From assembly GCA_030642635.1 (NCBI GenBank), contig DAOWNK010000016.1, positions 1 to 22,905 of the forward strand: a DNA stretch of 22,905 bases, written 5' to 3'. Both the position numbers and the translations under genes were made by a program. Source of the stretch: Pirellulales bacterium (GTDB taxonomy: Bacteria; Planctomycetota; Planctomycetia; Pirellulales; Thermoguttaceae). Shown here in pieces: positions 1-6,747 of this stretch. The notes below the pieces were generated by a model that saw only the letters and a list, made by a program, of their open reading frames with translations, was not told the DNA's origin and searched no databases. Every line of letters begins with the position of its first letter. Within the stretch, counting starts at the first letter, position 1.

Positions 1-229
1 ACAAGAGCTACCGATACCAAAGGATGAACTGAAGGTGTGCCGGCGAGCCGGACGGGCCACCCGATCGGATTGTCTTCTTTTTCGGGCCTCGTCGCGGTAC
101 ACTGAATGAACGAAATCGGGACGGCCTTCGCCGATTGCAACGGCACCGGCCAAGCGGCCCGACGCCGGCAGGGGTTATTCGCCTTTCACCAACCGGCTCG
201 GGCCGACCCGCATTCAGAAAGGCGAAATC
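1..229. other. left-edge region, no confirmed gene
   Basis: No complete gene is supported here. Frame 2 is open from the window edge to a stop at 107-109 (35 codons, beginning QELPIPKDELKV). It could be the tail of an upstream + strand gene, but nothing confirms that. The short open stretches in the other frames look like noise. A small GC-rich dyad (CCGGC/GCCGG) lies near position 45. I found no fragment matching the 3' end of the tRNA-Asn gene at 5712-5784, so the opposite end of the integrated element is not inside this window. Confidence 0.3.
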
Positions 230-1027
230 ATGTCACCGGACTACAGCAAGCAACGGGAGGCCCTCGCCGATCTTTTCGTGGCGTATATGAGCGCACGGGA
301 TTTCACAAGGCGGGTCTTATGCACGGCCTTTGGGGATGTGGCCCTTCGAAGCGTGCCGCCACCGTCCGAATGCGTCTGGCCGCCGGACATTACGCAAGCA
401 GAAGCCGATTCACGGCTGCGGGCGGTTCGGCATTTTCTCTCGCAAGCCAAAAACGTCTTCGAGGACGTGCTTTGTAAGATCGAGGCTGCACAGGTTCGCT
501 TGGTGGCATCGGGTTTCGACGTGCCCCGATCGTGGATCATCATCGATCCGCTGGATACGATCAGAGGCGGGTATTTGGGGGCTTGCGGGGTAGAGAAAAT
601 CGTACGAAGTACTGCCAGTGAGGATTCTGCCCTTGAAACGGTAGTCAGGGAAATCTCACAAGATCTGCGGAAATTGGAGGGCGAAATTGCCAAGGCGGAC
701 CAGCCGACCGTCAACGCCGGCTCGCCGCCGACCGGCAAGACGGGCGAAGGCGAAGGGAACGGCAAAAAGGCTAGGGCACGTCAATCACGAAAGAGAAAAC
801 GCAAGCCCGATCCGAAGCGTGCCGAAAAGCAAGAGAAGCAGAAGGCCCGATGGAAAATGGAGGAAGAAATCCACGCCGAATGGAATAAGAGTGAGTGGAG
901 CGATTACCAGGATTACGTGGCGTGGAAGAATGAGCATCTACCGGAAGGCTGGCCCAAGCTCCATAAACGCAGTGTTGAGCGGGCTGTTGGGAACGTGAAA
1001 CGACGCGCCCGAAACAATAAAAAGTAG
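230..1027 (+). CDS. hypothetical protein with a basic, Lys/Arg-rich C-terminal region
   Basis: This 265-residue protein is not recognised. The ATG at 230 follows AAAGGCG at good Shine-Dalgarno spacing. Residues 1-155 look globular and partly helical, and have no signal peptide or membrane segment. Residues 160-210 are low-complexity and strongly basic (GKKARARQSRKRKRKPDPKR). The last 50 residues (HAEWNKSEWSDYQDYVAWKN onward, ending KRSVERAVGNVKRRARNNKK) are mixed-charge and could form a small helical DNA-binding module. As the first complete gene of the element, separated from the next by a 231-base region with two dyads, it may be a cargo, regulatory or replication-accessory protein, but the sequence does not decide this. 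A planctomycete-specific DNA-binding protein is a guess only. Confidence 0.7.
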   Translation: MSPDYSKQREALADLFVAYMSARDFTRRVLCTAFGDVALRSVPPPSECVWPPDITQAEADSRLRAVRHFLSQAKNVFEDVLCKIEAAQVRLVASGFDVPRSWIIIDPLDTIRGGYLGACGVEKIVRSTASEDSALETVVREISQDLRKLEGEIAKADQPTVNAGSPPTGKTGEGEGNGKKARARQSRKRKRKPDPKRAEKQEKQKARWKMEEEIHAEWNKSEWSDYQDYVAWKNEHLPEGWPKLHKRSVERAVGNVKRRARNNKK

Positions 1028-1167
1028 CGCCCGACAAATTGCGCACACAGGTGCGCGCCCGAAAATGCTGTCGGGCGAGGCTCTTACTGACTTTTCTTTG
1101 CAAAACAAGCCCTTTCTGTACATAGCGCCTGACGAATGTGCGCATGTCACAAAACTTCAGTCAGGCG
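1028..1167. repeat. two covarying dyads between the first gene and the excisionase-like genes
   Basis: Dyad A pairs CGCCCGACA (1028-1036) with TGTCGGGCG (1069-1077). It encloses an inner hairpin of GCGCAC (1041-1046), loop ACAG, GTGCGC (1051-1056). Dyad B pairs CGCCTGAC (1126-1133) with GTCAGGCG (1160-1167) and has an inner TGTG/CACA pairing (1137-1140 with 1148-1151). Between A and B, one stem pair changes from C1032-G1073 to T1130-A1163, a compensatory change. TGCGCA sits at the same relative place in both (1040-1045 and 1139-1144). GCGCCCGA also occurs as direct repeats at 1005, 1027 and 1055. This could be an operator, an origin with iteron-like sites, an excisionase-binding region or a structured RNA. 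Confidence 0.75.
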
Positions 1168-1258
1168 AAAGACCGTCTTCCAGCGGGACTTCTTGTATAC
1201 ATGAGTTGTACGACGCGAATTGGTCGTGTCGTGTAACTGTTTTTACAGGAGGTTTGCT

Positions 1259-1492
1259 ATGAGTTCTTTTGCTTCTTCAGCGAAATCGTCCGCCAAACTT
1301 TTCGATGTGCAGGTGGTTGCTGAGTTACTCGGCTGTAGTCCGCGACACGTCCATCGTCTTTCTGATGCTGGTCGGATGCCGCGACCGGTCAAGATTGGTT
1401 CGTTGTGCCGTTGGAGTAAATCATCCATCGAATCGTGGGTTCGTGCCGGCTGCCCGCGTTGCGACCAGCGGAAAGGGGGTAGCGATGAGTAA
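1259..1492 (+). CDS. AlpA/excisionase-like helix-turn-helix protein 1
   Basis: A 77-residue protein. The ATG at 1259 was chosen because it directly follows a strong AGGAGGT (1247-1253), while the in-frame upstream start at 1220 has no ribosome binding site. Residues 15-62 fit the HTH_17 (MerR-like winged helix, AlpA/excisionase) pattern: FDVQVVAELLGCSPRHVHRL, then a PRPVKIG turn and W-S-x-SSIESW, the usual wing and final helix. The C-terminus adds CPRCDQ, a single CxxC, probably not a complete zinc site. Proteins of this family act as recombination directionality factors or as activators of integrase and replication genes. It overlaps the next gene by 8 bases and opens the replication operon. 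Confidence 0.85.
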   Translation: MSSFASSAKSSAKLFDVQVVAELLGCSPRHVHRLSDAGRMPRPVKIGSLCRWSKSSIESWVRAGCPRCDQRKGGSDE

Positions 1493-1694
1493 CACATCCG
1501 CGACCACCCAATCCAAGCTGCTGCTCTCCGCCCGTGATGCTGCGAGGGCACTCTCAATTTGCCAGAAAACGCTCTGGTCCAACACCTACCCGCGCGGGTC
1601 GATCCCGTCGGTCAAGATCGGTGCCCGCGTGCTTTACGATCCGGACGACTTGCGACGCTGGATCAACGCGCAAAAGAATCGGGGTGCCGAATGA
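1485..1694 (+). CDS. AlpA/excisionase-like helix-turn-helix protein 2
   Basis: A 69-residue HTH_17-type protein. The ATG at 1485 lies inside the end of the previous gene and follows AAAGGGGG, a good ribosome binding site. Residues 12-62 hold the fold signature: LLLSARDAARALSICQKTLW, then GSIPSVKIGARVLYDPDDLRRW. The sequence differs clearly from the preceding HTH protein, so the two are not a recent duplication. Its stop overlaps the start of the primase-helicase by 4 bases (ATGA), implying translational coupling. A tandem pair could split the work of excision and replication control, or act together as a heterodimer. That is inference from position only. Confidence 0.85.
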   Translation: MSNTSATTQSKLLLSARDAARALSICQKTLWSNTYPRGSIPSVKIGARVLYDPDDLRRWINAQKNRGAE

Positions 1695-3763
1695 ACGACA
1701 CCCCGATTGAATTGGTGCTGTCCAGGATACCCGACGCGAAGAAATCCGGCAAGGGTTGGACGGCACGCTGCCCGGCGCATGATGACCGACACCCGAGCCT
1801 AACCATTACAGAAGGTGATGATGGGCGAGCGTTGCTCCGTTGCCACGCTGGCTGTACGGTCGATGCAATCTGCGCGGCGATTGGGCTGTCAATGGCCGAC
1901 CTGTTTCCTGCCAACAGCGATGGCCGGAGCAAGCGGCAACCGGATAAGGGGACCGGTAAGGTCTACCCGACCGCCAACGATGCGGTGGCCGCGCTCGAGC
2001 ATCGACTTGGCAAGCGGTCGGCACTGTGGACCTATCACGATGCCAACGGTGAGCCGGTTGCCGTGATTGTCCGATGGAACCTATCCGACGGGAAAAAAGA
2101 CATTCGCCCAGTTTCTCGGCACGGCGACGATTGGATTGTTGCCGGGATGCCTGCACCCCGCCCATTATACCGCTTGGCCGACCTAGCGGGCGCGGATCGG
2201 GTGTATGTCTGCGAAGGTGAGAAGGCGGCGGATGCGGCTCGATCCCTCGGACTGATTGCCACGACTTCGGCCCACGGGTGCCAAAGCGCCGGAAAGACCG
2301 ACTGGTCGCCCATGGCGAGCCGTGAGGTAGTGATCTTGCCAGACAACGATGATGAAGGCCGAACCTACAAAGACTCCGTAGCGTCGATCCTCTGGCGTCT
2401 AAAGCCATGCCCGGTAGTCAAGGTCGCCGAACTGCCAAACCTACCGGAGAAAGGCGACATCTTCGACTGGGTGGAATCCCACGACGCGGTGGACCCAAAC
2501 GAACTGCGCCGGCAGGTGGAAGCCCTGGCCGACGGTGCCAAGCAGTACAAGCCGGGTGATCTGTTGTCGGCCGCGCCGGTGATTATTTGCATGGCCGACG
2601 TGAAACCCGAGCCGATTCGGTGGCTTTGGCCAGGCAGAATTGCCCTGGGTAAGCTGACGCTGTTGGTAGGTGATCCGGGTTTGGGCAAGAGCCTAGTTAC
2701 GCTGGACATCGCGTCCCGGCTATCGAACGGTGCGCCTTGGCCGGATAGTCCATCAACGTCCACGCAAGCCGGCGGTGTGGTGTTGCTCAGCGCTGAGGAT
2801 GACATTGCTGATACGGTCCGCCCGCGGCTGGACGCGGCCGGTGCCGAGGTTCGTCGCATCTTTACACTAACCGGGACTCGTAGGAGTGATGAAGATGGTG
2901 AATATCAGCGCAGTATAGACCTATCGCGCGACCTAGCCTGCATCGAAACGGCAATATGCCAAACGCCCGATTGCCGGATGGTGGTGATCGACCCGATTAC
3001 GGCATATCTCGGGCGGACGGATTCTCACAAGAACGCCGAGATTCGCGGGCTACTGGCTCCGCTGTCTGAACTGGCCGGCCGGTATCGGGTGGCGGTGGTC
3101 GCGGTGACTCACCTGAACAAGAACAATGTCGGCCCGGCAATCTATCGGAGCATGGGAAGTTTAGCGTTTGTCGCTGCGGCGCGGGCAACTTGGGTGGTGT
3201 CTAAGGACAAGAAAAACCCGCAACGGCGGCTGATGCTGCCGATCAAAAATAACCTGGCGGGCGACGTGTTGGGAATGGCGTACACCATTGAGACCCCCGG
3301 AGGGAACAACGTTCCAGCACTTGCATGGGAACCTGAACCGGTCGAGGTGTCGGCTGACGAGGCCCTGGAACATTCTAACGGTGAGGGGGGAAGGGGCGCT
3401 GTACTATCTGAGGCTGTAGACTGGCTGCGCGACGCCTTGGGCGACGGTGCTGTTTCGACCAAGGAACTCAAACAACAGGCAGGGAAGGACGGTATCGCGT
3501 CTCGCACGCTTGACCGGGCTAAATCGGAGCTTGGGGTCAAGGCGAGCAGAGAAGGGTTCGGCGGGTCCGGGCGATGGGTGTGGACATTGCCCGATCAAAG
3601 GGCGCCAAATACCCCTACACCCAAAAGCTTGGCGGCCTTTGGGAATCTTGACGCCCTTTGGACAAAACCCGAGGAAAATGGGGGTGGTTCTGAGGGGGAG
3701 GGGCCCCGTTTTGCCAAAGAGCGCCAAGATTCGGACGGTGGCGGTGATTGGGGGGAAATCTGA
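1691..3763 (+). CDS. primase-helicase (CHC2-like zinc finger, TOPRIM, RepA/RecA-like ATPase)
   Basis: A 690-residue replication protein of the kind found in phages, satellites and integrated plasmids. The N-terminal zinc finger is C27-x2-H30...C51-x3-C55, in the CPAHDDRHPSL...CHAGC pattern of phage primases. A TOPRIM-like region follows at about residues 170-225, with YVCEGEKAADA and VVILPDNDDEG carrying the acidic metal-binding residues. The ATPase begins near residue 315: Walker A GDPGLGKS at 327-334 and Walker B MVVIDP with Asp434. A Gly/Glu/Asp-rich linker and a basic, possibly winged-helix segment end the protein. It should prime and unwind element DNA in the cytoplasm. The start at 1691 is set by the ATGA overlap. 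An in-frame start at 1559 would duplicate the upstream gene region and is unlikely. Confidence 0.92.
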   Translation: MNDTPIELVLSRIPDAKKSGKGWTARCPAHDDRHPSLTITEGDDGRALLRCHAGCTVDAICAAIGLSMADLFPANSDGRSKRQPDKGTGKVYPTANDAVAALEHRLGKRSALWTYHDANGEPVAVIVRWNLSDGKKDIRPVSRHGDDWIVAGMPAPRPLYRLADLAGADRVYVCEGEKAADAARSLGLIATTSAHGCQSAGKTDWSPMASREVVILPDNDDEGRTYKDSVASILWRLKPCPVVKVAELPNLPEKGDIFDWVESHDAVDPNELRRQVEALADGAKQYKPGDLLSAAPVIICMADVKPEPIRWLWPGRIALGKLTLLVGDPGLGKSLVTLDIASRLSNGAPWPDSPSTSTQAGGVVLLSAEDDIADTVRPRLDAAGAEVRRIFTLTGTRRSDEDGEYQRSIDLSRDLACIETAICQTPDCRMVVIDPITAYLGRTDSHKNAEIRGLLAPLSELAGRYRVAVVAVTHLNKNNVGPAIYRSMGSLAFVAAARATWVVSKDKKNPQRRLMLPIKNNLAGDVLGMAYTIETPGGNNVPALAWEPEPVEVSADEALEHSNGEGGRGAVLSEAVDWLRDALGDGAVSTKELKQQAGKDGIASRTLDRAKSELGVKASREGFGGSGRWVWTLPDQRAPNTPTPKSLAAFGNLDALWTKPEENGGGSEGEGPRFAKERQDSDGGGDWGEI

Positions 3764-4215
3764 TGGTGGCGGCAACTTCGGAGCAACTGACGAACTTGCT
3801 GATCGACCTAGCCCGGTTGGGCATCCGGCTTGAAGCCCACGGCGACCGGCTGCGATACCACCCACGGTCGGCCCTGACGCCCGACCTGGCCGAGCAACTG
3901 AGAACACACAAGGCCGAACTGCTGGCCGTCCTGGGGCCTACTGTGCGGCCAGAGGCGGCGAAGCTGGGCGTCGGCCCGACTGCTTTGCTCCAATGGGAAG
4001 ATTACATCGAACCACCCCCGGTTTGCCCTGAGTGCGGCGGACTGACATTCTGGTGGAACGTGCTGGGGGATCGGCTTTGCATGAAGTGCAATCCGCCCAC
4101 GGTGGCCGCCAAAACCCTTGAACGGGCCGAGCGGATACGCCGGCGGCATGGAATCCCGAGCCCTACGGGCGCGGCAAAAACACTGGCCGATCTACGCCAA
4201 ATTATCGACTCTTGA
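3763..4215 (+). CDS. TubC_N-like domain protein with a C-terminal zinc ribbon
   Basis: A 150-residue protein starting at an ATG that overlaps the primase stop by one base (TGATG), after a GGGGGGAAA ribosome binding site. Residues 5-58 resemble the TubC N-terminal docking fold: a helix (QLTNLLIDLARLGIRLEAHG), a short strand pair ending LRYHP, and helices ending in LRTHKAELLAVLG. In NRPS/PKS enzymes this fold docks protein partners. In mobile elements it recurs next to primases, where its partner is unknown. A four-Cys zinc ribbon follows (CPECGG...CMKC, about residues 87-108). No catalytic motif is seen. Coupling to the primase gene suggests a replication accessory or loading factor, by inference. 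Confidence 0.75.
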   Translation: MVAATSEQLTNLLIDLARLGIRLEAHGDRLRYHPRSALTPDLAEQLRTHKAELLAVLGPTVRPEAAKLGVGPTALLQWEDYIEPPPVCPECGGLTFWWNVLGDRLCMKCNPPTVAAKTLERAERIRRRHGIPSPTGAAKTLADLRQIIDS

Positions 4216-4240
4216 CAAAGCGCGAAGTATAGGATAGAAT
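4212..4240 (+). promoter_or_regulatory. sigma70-type promoter of the XRE regulator
   Basis: TTGACA (4212-4217) and TAGAAT (4235-4240) are separated by exactly 17 bases. The -35 box overlaps the stop codon of the upstream gene. The -10 box ends 7 bases before the ATG at 4248, so transcription would begin at or within a base or two of the start codon. No Shine-Dalgarno sequence precedes that ATG, which fits a leaderless mRNA. Confidence 0.75.
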
Positions 4241-4247
4241 CACGATT

Positions 4248-4472
4248 ATGAGCAAGAGACGAATTGTATTCTCAGACCAATTACGGCAGGCAATCCGGCA
4301 GAGCGAGAAAACCTGTTACCGTATCTCACAAGAAACGGGTATCTACGAATCCGTGCTATCGCGGTTTGTGAACGAACGGGTAGGGCTTTCCATGCCGACG
4401 GTTGACCTATTGTGCAAGTGCCTTGGGCTGCGACTGGCGCCCGAGGATAAGTCCAAAAAGTGGAAAGGATAG
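4248..4472 (+). CDS. XRE-family helix-turn-helix regulator
   Basis: A 74-residue single-domain HTH protein. The helix-turn-helix lies around residues 20-50 (TCYRISQETGIYESVLSRFV, followed by VGLSMPTVDLLCKCLGLRL), the Cro/CI-like arrangement in which SVLSRFV is the likely recognition helix. The basic tail KSKKWKG may contact DNA. It has its own consensus promoter and apparently no untranslated leader, unlike the genes before it. Inference: it is a CI-like maintenance regulator that controls integrase or the replication operon. Its targets could include the dyads at 1028-1167, but this is untested. The gene overlaps or closely abuts the integrase, whose preferred start is 9 bases downstream. 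Confidence 0.88.
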   Translation: MSKRRIVFSDQLRQAIRQSEKTCYRISQETGIYESVLSRFVNERVGLSMPTVDLLCKCLGLRLAPEDKSKKWKG

Positions 4473-4480
4473 GTGAGAAC

Positions 4481-5773
4481 GTGGCAAGTATCACAAAAGA
4501 CCCGAACGGGCGGAAGCGGCTTCTATTTGTCGCCCCCGACGGCAAGCGGAAAGCAATCAGACTTGGCAAAATGTCCCTCCGGGCGGCCGAGTCGATCAAG
4601 AGCAAGATCGAAGACCTGATATCGTCGAAGACTTCCGGCTGTGCGTGGTCCAACGAGACGGCCCGATGGGTGGCCGAGATTCCCGACGCACTGGCCGACA
4701 AGCTGGCGGCGGTCGGGCTGGTGGAAGCTAAGGGCCGGGCAGCACTGGGGGTATTCCTGGAAGACTACATCCAGAGCCGACACGATGCAAAGCCTGGCAC
4801 GATTGACCACTTGCGGCGAGTGCAAAACGATCTAATCGACTGCTTCGACGCTGAGAAACCGCTACGCGACTTCACCCCGGGCAATGCCGACGGATTCCGT
4901 CTATACCTGATTGGACGGAAGCTGGCCGAGAACACGGTACGCCGACGATGCGGCCGGGCAAAGCAGTTTTTCACGGCGGCTGTTCGTCGCGGGTTGGTTT
5001 TCTCGAATCCGTTTGCCGATCTAAAATCGGCCGTGCTGCCCAACCCGAGCCGGTTCTACTTCATTTCCAGAGAAGAGGCCGATAAGGTGCTGGACGCCTG
5101 CCCCGATGCCGAGTGGCGGCTCATCTTCGCCCTAAGCCGCTACGGTGGGCTGCGCTGCCCGTCCGAGCACCTGGCGCTGCGATGGGGCGATGTTGATTGG
5201 GAACGCAACAGACTCCGTGTCCCGAGTCCCAAGACCGAACATCACCACGGCGGAGAATCTCGCGTGGTGCCGATCTTCCCCGAACTGCGACCGCACTTGG
5301 AAGCGGCATGGGAACAGGCCCAGCCGGGTACGGAATCTGTCATCAACCATTACCGCGACTCGAACGTCAACCTACGCTCCCGGCTGTTGGATATTATCTG
5401 GTCGGCCGGCCTGAAGGAATGGCCCAAGCTCTTCCAGAATCTTCGGAGCACCCGGGAGACGGAGTTGGCCGAGACGTTTCCCATGCACGTTGTCTGCAAG
5501 TGGATCGGCAACTCGCAGCCGGTGGCTGCCAAACACTACTTGCAAGTAACCAATGAGCACTTCAACCGGGCAATCGAAGGCGAGCCCAAGGCGGCGCAAA
5601 ATGCGGCGCAGTACATGCACGAATCGGACGGTAAGGGGCAGTACAAGAAACAGCAAACCCCCGTAATTCCCGAGGAATACGAGGGCTTACCGCTGTGTAC
5701 AGATGTTCAGGCTCCCCGACAAGGACTCGAACCTTGGACAAAGCGGTTAACAGCCGCTTGCTCTACCAACTGA
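4481..5773 (+). CDS. int: tyrosine recombinase / integrase
   Basis: A 430-residue site-specific integrase. GTG 4481 is preferred because AGGTGAG lies just upstream. A GTG at 4460, overlapping the XRE gene, would add 7 residues. A SAM-like core-binding domain spans about residues 85-180 and the catalytic domain about 190-375. Visible catalytic positions are Arg225 (GGLRCPSEHLAL), Arg322 in QNLR, and the nucleophile Tyr353 in KHYLQV. Gln319 stands where most family members have His of HxxR, and Asn344 stands at the second His/Trp position, so two general-acid positions are altered. The last 20 residues (411-430) are encoded by the strand opposite the tRNA-Asn gene, and the stop codon at 5771-5773 lies within that tRNA. 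The enzyme should integrate and excise the element at this tRNA. Confidence 0.93.
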   Translation: MASITKDPNGRKRLLFVAPDGKRKAIRLGKMSLRAAESIKSKIEDLISSKTSGCAWSNETARWVAEIPDALADKLAAVGLVEAKGRAALGVFLEDYIQSRHDAKPGTIDHLRRVQNDLIDCFDAEKPLRDFTPGNADGFRLYLIGRKLAENTVRRRCGRAKQFFTAAVRRGLVFSNPFADLKSAVLPNPSRFYFISREEADKVLDACPDAEWRLIFALSRYGGLRCPSEHLALRWGDVDWERNRLRVPSPKTEHHHGGESRVVPIFPELRPHLEAAWEQAQPGTESVINHYRDSNVNLRSRLLDIIWSAGLKEWPKLFQNLRSTRETELAETFPMHVVCKWIGNSQPVAAKHYLQVTNEHFNRAIEGEPKAAQNAAQYMHESDGKGQYKKQQTPVIPEEYEGLPLCTDVQAPRQGLEPWTKRLTAACSTN

Positions 5774-5784
5774 GCTATCGGGGA
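5712..5784 (-). tRNA. tRNA-Asn (anticodon GTT)
   Basis: A 73-base cloverleaf read on the - strand. The acceptor stem is TCCCCGA/TCGGGGA with discriminator G. The D-arm is GCTC-AGTTGGTA-GAGC, the anticodon arm AGCGG-CTGTTAA-CCGCT with anticodon GTT, and the T-arm CAAGG-TTCGAGT-CCTTG. All stems pair fully. The 3' CCA is not encoded. Its 3' end faces the integrase and overlaps it, so it is the presumed attachment site. No terminator-like hairpin with a T-run is visible beyond its 3' end, as expected if the insertion displaced the original downstream sequence. Confidence 0.97.
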
Positions 5785-5796
5785 TGGTAATTTATT

Positions 5797-5825
5797 ATTC
5801 TACGCCACAGAAAAACCCGCTGCAA
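5797..5825 (-). promoter_or_regulatory. promoter of tRNA-Asn
   Basis: On the - strand, TTGCAG (5825-5820) and TAGAAT (5802-5797) are 17 bases apart. The -10 box lies 12 bases before the first tRNA base at 5784. This is a near-consensus sigma70 promoter for the tRNA. The dispersed repeat at 5835-5920 ends 10 bases upstream of the -35 box. Confidence 0.75.
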
Positions 5826-5834
5826 GGGCTTTTA

Positions 5835-5920
5835 GCTATCAGCTATCAGTCTCTGGAAACAGCGTTTTCTGCGGAGTTTCGAGCTGACCGCTGATAGCTG
5901 ACTGCTGACCGCTGATAAGC
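5835..5920 (+). repeat. dispersed CTATCAGC-type repeat, copy 1
   Basis: An 86-base element bounded by GCTATCAGC-type and GCTGATAAGC-type inverted ends, with internal copies of CTGATAGCTGACTGCTGACC. Its reverse complement matches 19945-20020: both carry a core reading CAGCTCGAAAC, CCGCAGAAAACGCT or CTGCAGAAAACGCT, then TTTCCAGAGACTGATAGCTG, with only a few substitutions. Copy 1 has one additional CAGCGGTCAG-like unit. It has no coding potential, lies between tRNA-Asn and the first DUF1080 gene, and looks like a non-autonomous MITE- or REP-like element. Confidence 0.85.
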
Positions 5921-5933
5921 CATAAATTGCACG

Positions 5934-6587
5934 TCAGTTGCACGCCGGGTGCTTTGCGCCAATCCGTCGCATGTGGATATTTCGCACTGCGGCGGTCGTC
6001 TTCCATGTGGCGATGCTAAGCGGCATTACCGATTCTTCCTCGAACCAGATGGTCAATTCCCGGTTCTTGGTTGCAAAGTCAACGACCTTTCCGCCGTCGA
6101 TCCAGGCCTCGATTTTCTTTTGCGTAACTCGGAGCCGGATATTGTACCATCGGCCTTTGTCGAACGTTTTGTGTGTGCAGGTTTCGTTTTCGGCGGCTGG
6201 TTCGCCGTCGATGCACGACAGCCCGACGATCGGCCCGCCCCAGCCGCCGACGATCAGCGTGCATGGCGATTTGCCCACCGGAAAGGTCAGCCCGCAGAAG
6301 AAATCCTCGCCGTCTGCCCGCATTGCATCCAGCGAGATTTCGTAATCGATTCTTGGAAACTCACCTTTCAATCGGACACACGACCCGGGCCGGCCTTGGC
6401 CGATCAGGATCGCGCCGCCACTGACCTCGACCTTGCCGTGATTTTTGAAGTCGAAGTCGTCGACAATTTCCCATCGGCCTAGCGTTTTGCCGTCGAACAA
6501 ACTCTGCCACTTATCCGCCACGGCCGGTGTTGACAAAGCGAGAACGACACCCAGAGCGAGCAGCCGGTATGGATACGATAATTTCAT
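5934..6587 (-). CDS. DUF1080 (3-keto-disaccharide hydrolase-like) secreted protein
   Basis: A 217-residue protein with a cleavable signal peptide (LLALGVVLALSTPAVADKW, cleavage near residue 24) followed at once by the family-typical SLFDGKTLGRWE start. The rest is one concanavalin-like beta-sandwich: GGAILIGQGRPGS, FPRIDYEISLDAMR, EDFFCGLTFPVG, GGWGGPIVGLS and WYNIRLRVTQKKIEAWIDG. DUF1080 proteins are linked to cleavage of 3-keto-glycosides and abound in planctomycetes. It is a diverged paralogue of the next gene (6748-7443), sharing the D-F-FC-x-T/L-TFPVG and GGWGG blocks. No clear Shine-Dalgarno site precedes the ATG. It is probably periplasmic and the last gene of the MFS/DUF1080 set. Confidence 0.88.
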   Translation of the reverse strand: MKLSYPYRLLALGVVLALSTPAVADKWQSLFDGKTLGRWEIVDDFDFKNHGKVEVSGGAILIGQGRPGSCVRLKGEFPRIDYEISLDAMRADGEDFFCGLTFPVGKSPCTLIVGGWGGPIVGLSCIDGEPAAENETCTHKTFDKGRWYNIRLRVTQKKIEAWIDGGKVVDFATKNRELTIWFEEESVMPLSIATWKTTAAVRNIHMRRIGAKHPACN

Positions 6588-6621
6588 GTGTAGTGAATGT
6601 GCAAGTTTAGGGACGGTCGAA

Positions 6622-6718
6622 AAATAAACTGTGGGAGGCGACTCTGTCGGCGACAGCGAACTGCTACACGTTTGTCGCCGTCGGAGACGCCTCCCACAAG
6701 AAAACCGACAGTTATTTA
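6622..6718. repeat. palindromic element between the DUF1080 paralogues (TGTGGGAGGCG family)
   Basis: An imperfect inverted repeat. The left arm at 6630-6657 begins TGTGGGAGGCG. The reverse complement of the right arm at 6670-6697 also reads TGTGGGAGGCG, then CTC and CGGCGACA with three substitutions. Flanking AATAAACTG (left) and CAGTTATTT (right) extend the pairing. The left arm contains its own small hairpin CTGTC-GGC-GACAG. It fills almost all of the 160 bases between the two DUF1080 genes. No transposase and no target duplication are evident. Confidence 0.8.
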
Positions 6719-6747
6719 TCGGCCGCCCCTAAACAAGGGAAAATCGT

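Larger units (their letters stand above)
1..5784 (+). mobile_element. integrative element (right part) inserted at tRNA-Asn
   Basis: Seven + strand genes are packed with short overlaps (8, 4 and 1 bases between neighbours at 1485, 1691 and 3763) and end in a tyrosine integrase whose stop codon lies inside a tRNA-Asn gene. This is the standard layout of an element that recombines into the 3' end of a tRNA gene. It encodes replication functions (primase-helicase), two excisionase-like HTH proteins, an XRE regulator and an integrase. No capsid, terminase, relaxase or type IV secretion gene is visible. The left boundary is not seen, so coordinate 1 is only the window edge and the element is probably longer. 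Inference: a satellite-like or plasmid-derived integrative element. The palindromic repeat families of the flanking chromosome were not found inside it. Confidence 0.8.

Noticed and set aside
1..109. Second half of the attachment site (tRNA-Asn 3' fragment) at the left edge
   Set aside because: No match to the tRNA 3' sequence was found anywhere in the first kilobase.
1559..1690. Primase-helicase start at 1559
   Set aside because: This reads the upstream HTH gene out of frame; ATG 1691 overlaps its stop and begins the conserved zinc-finger region.
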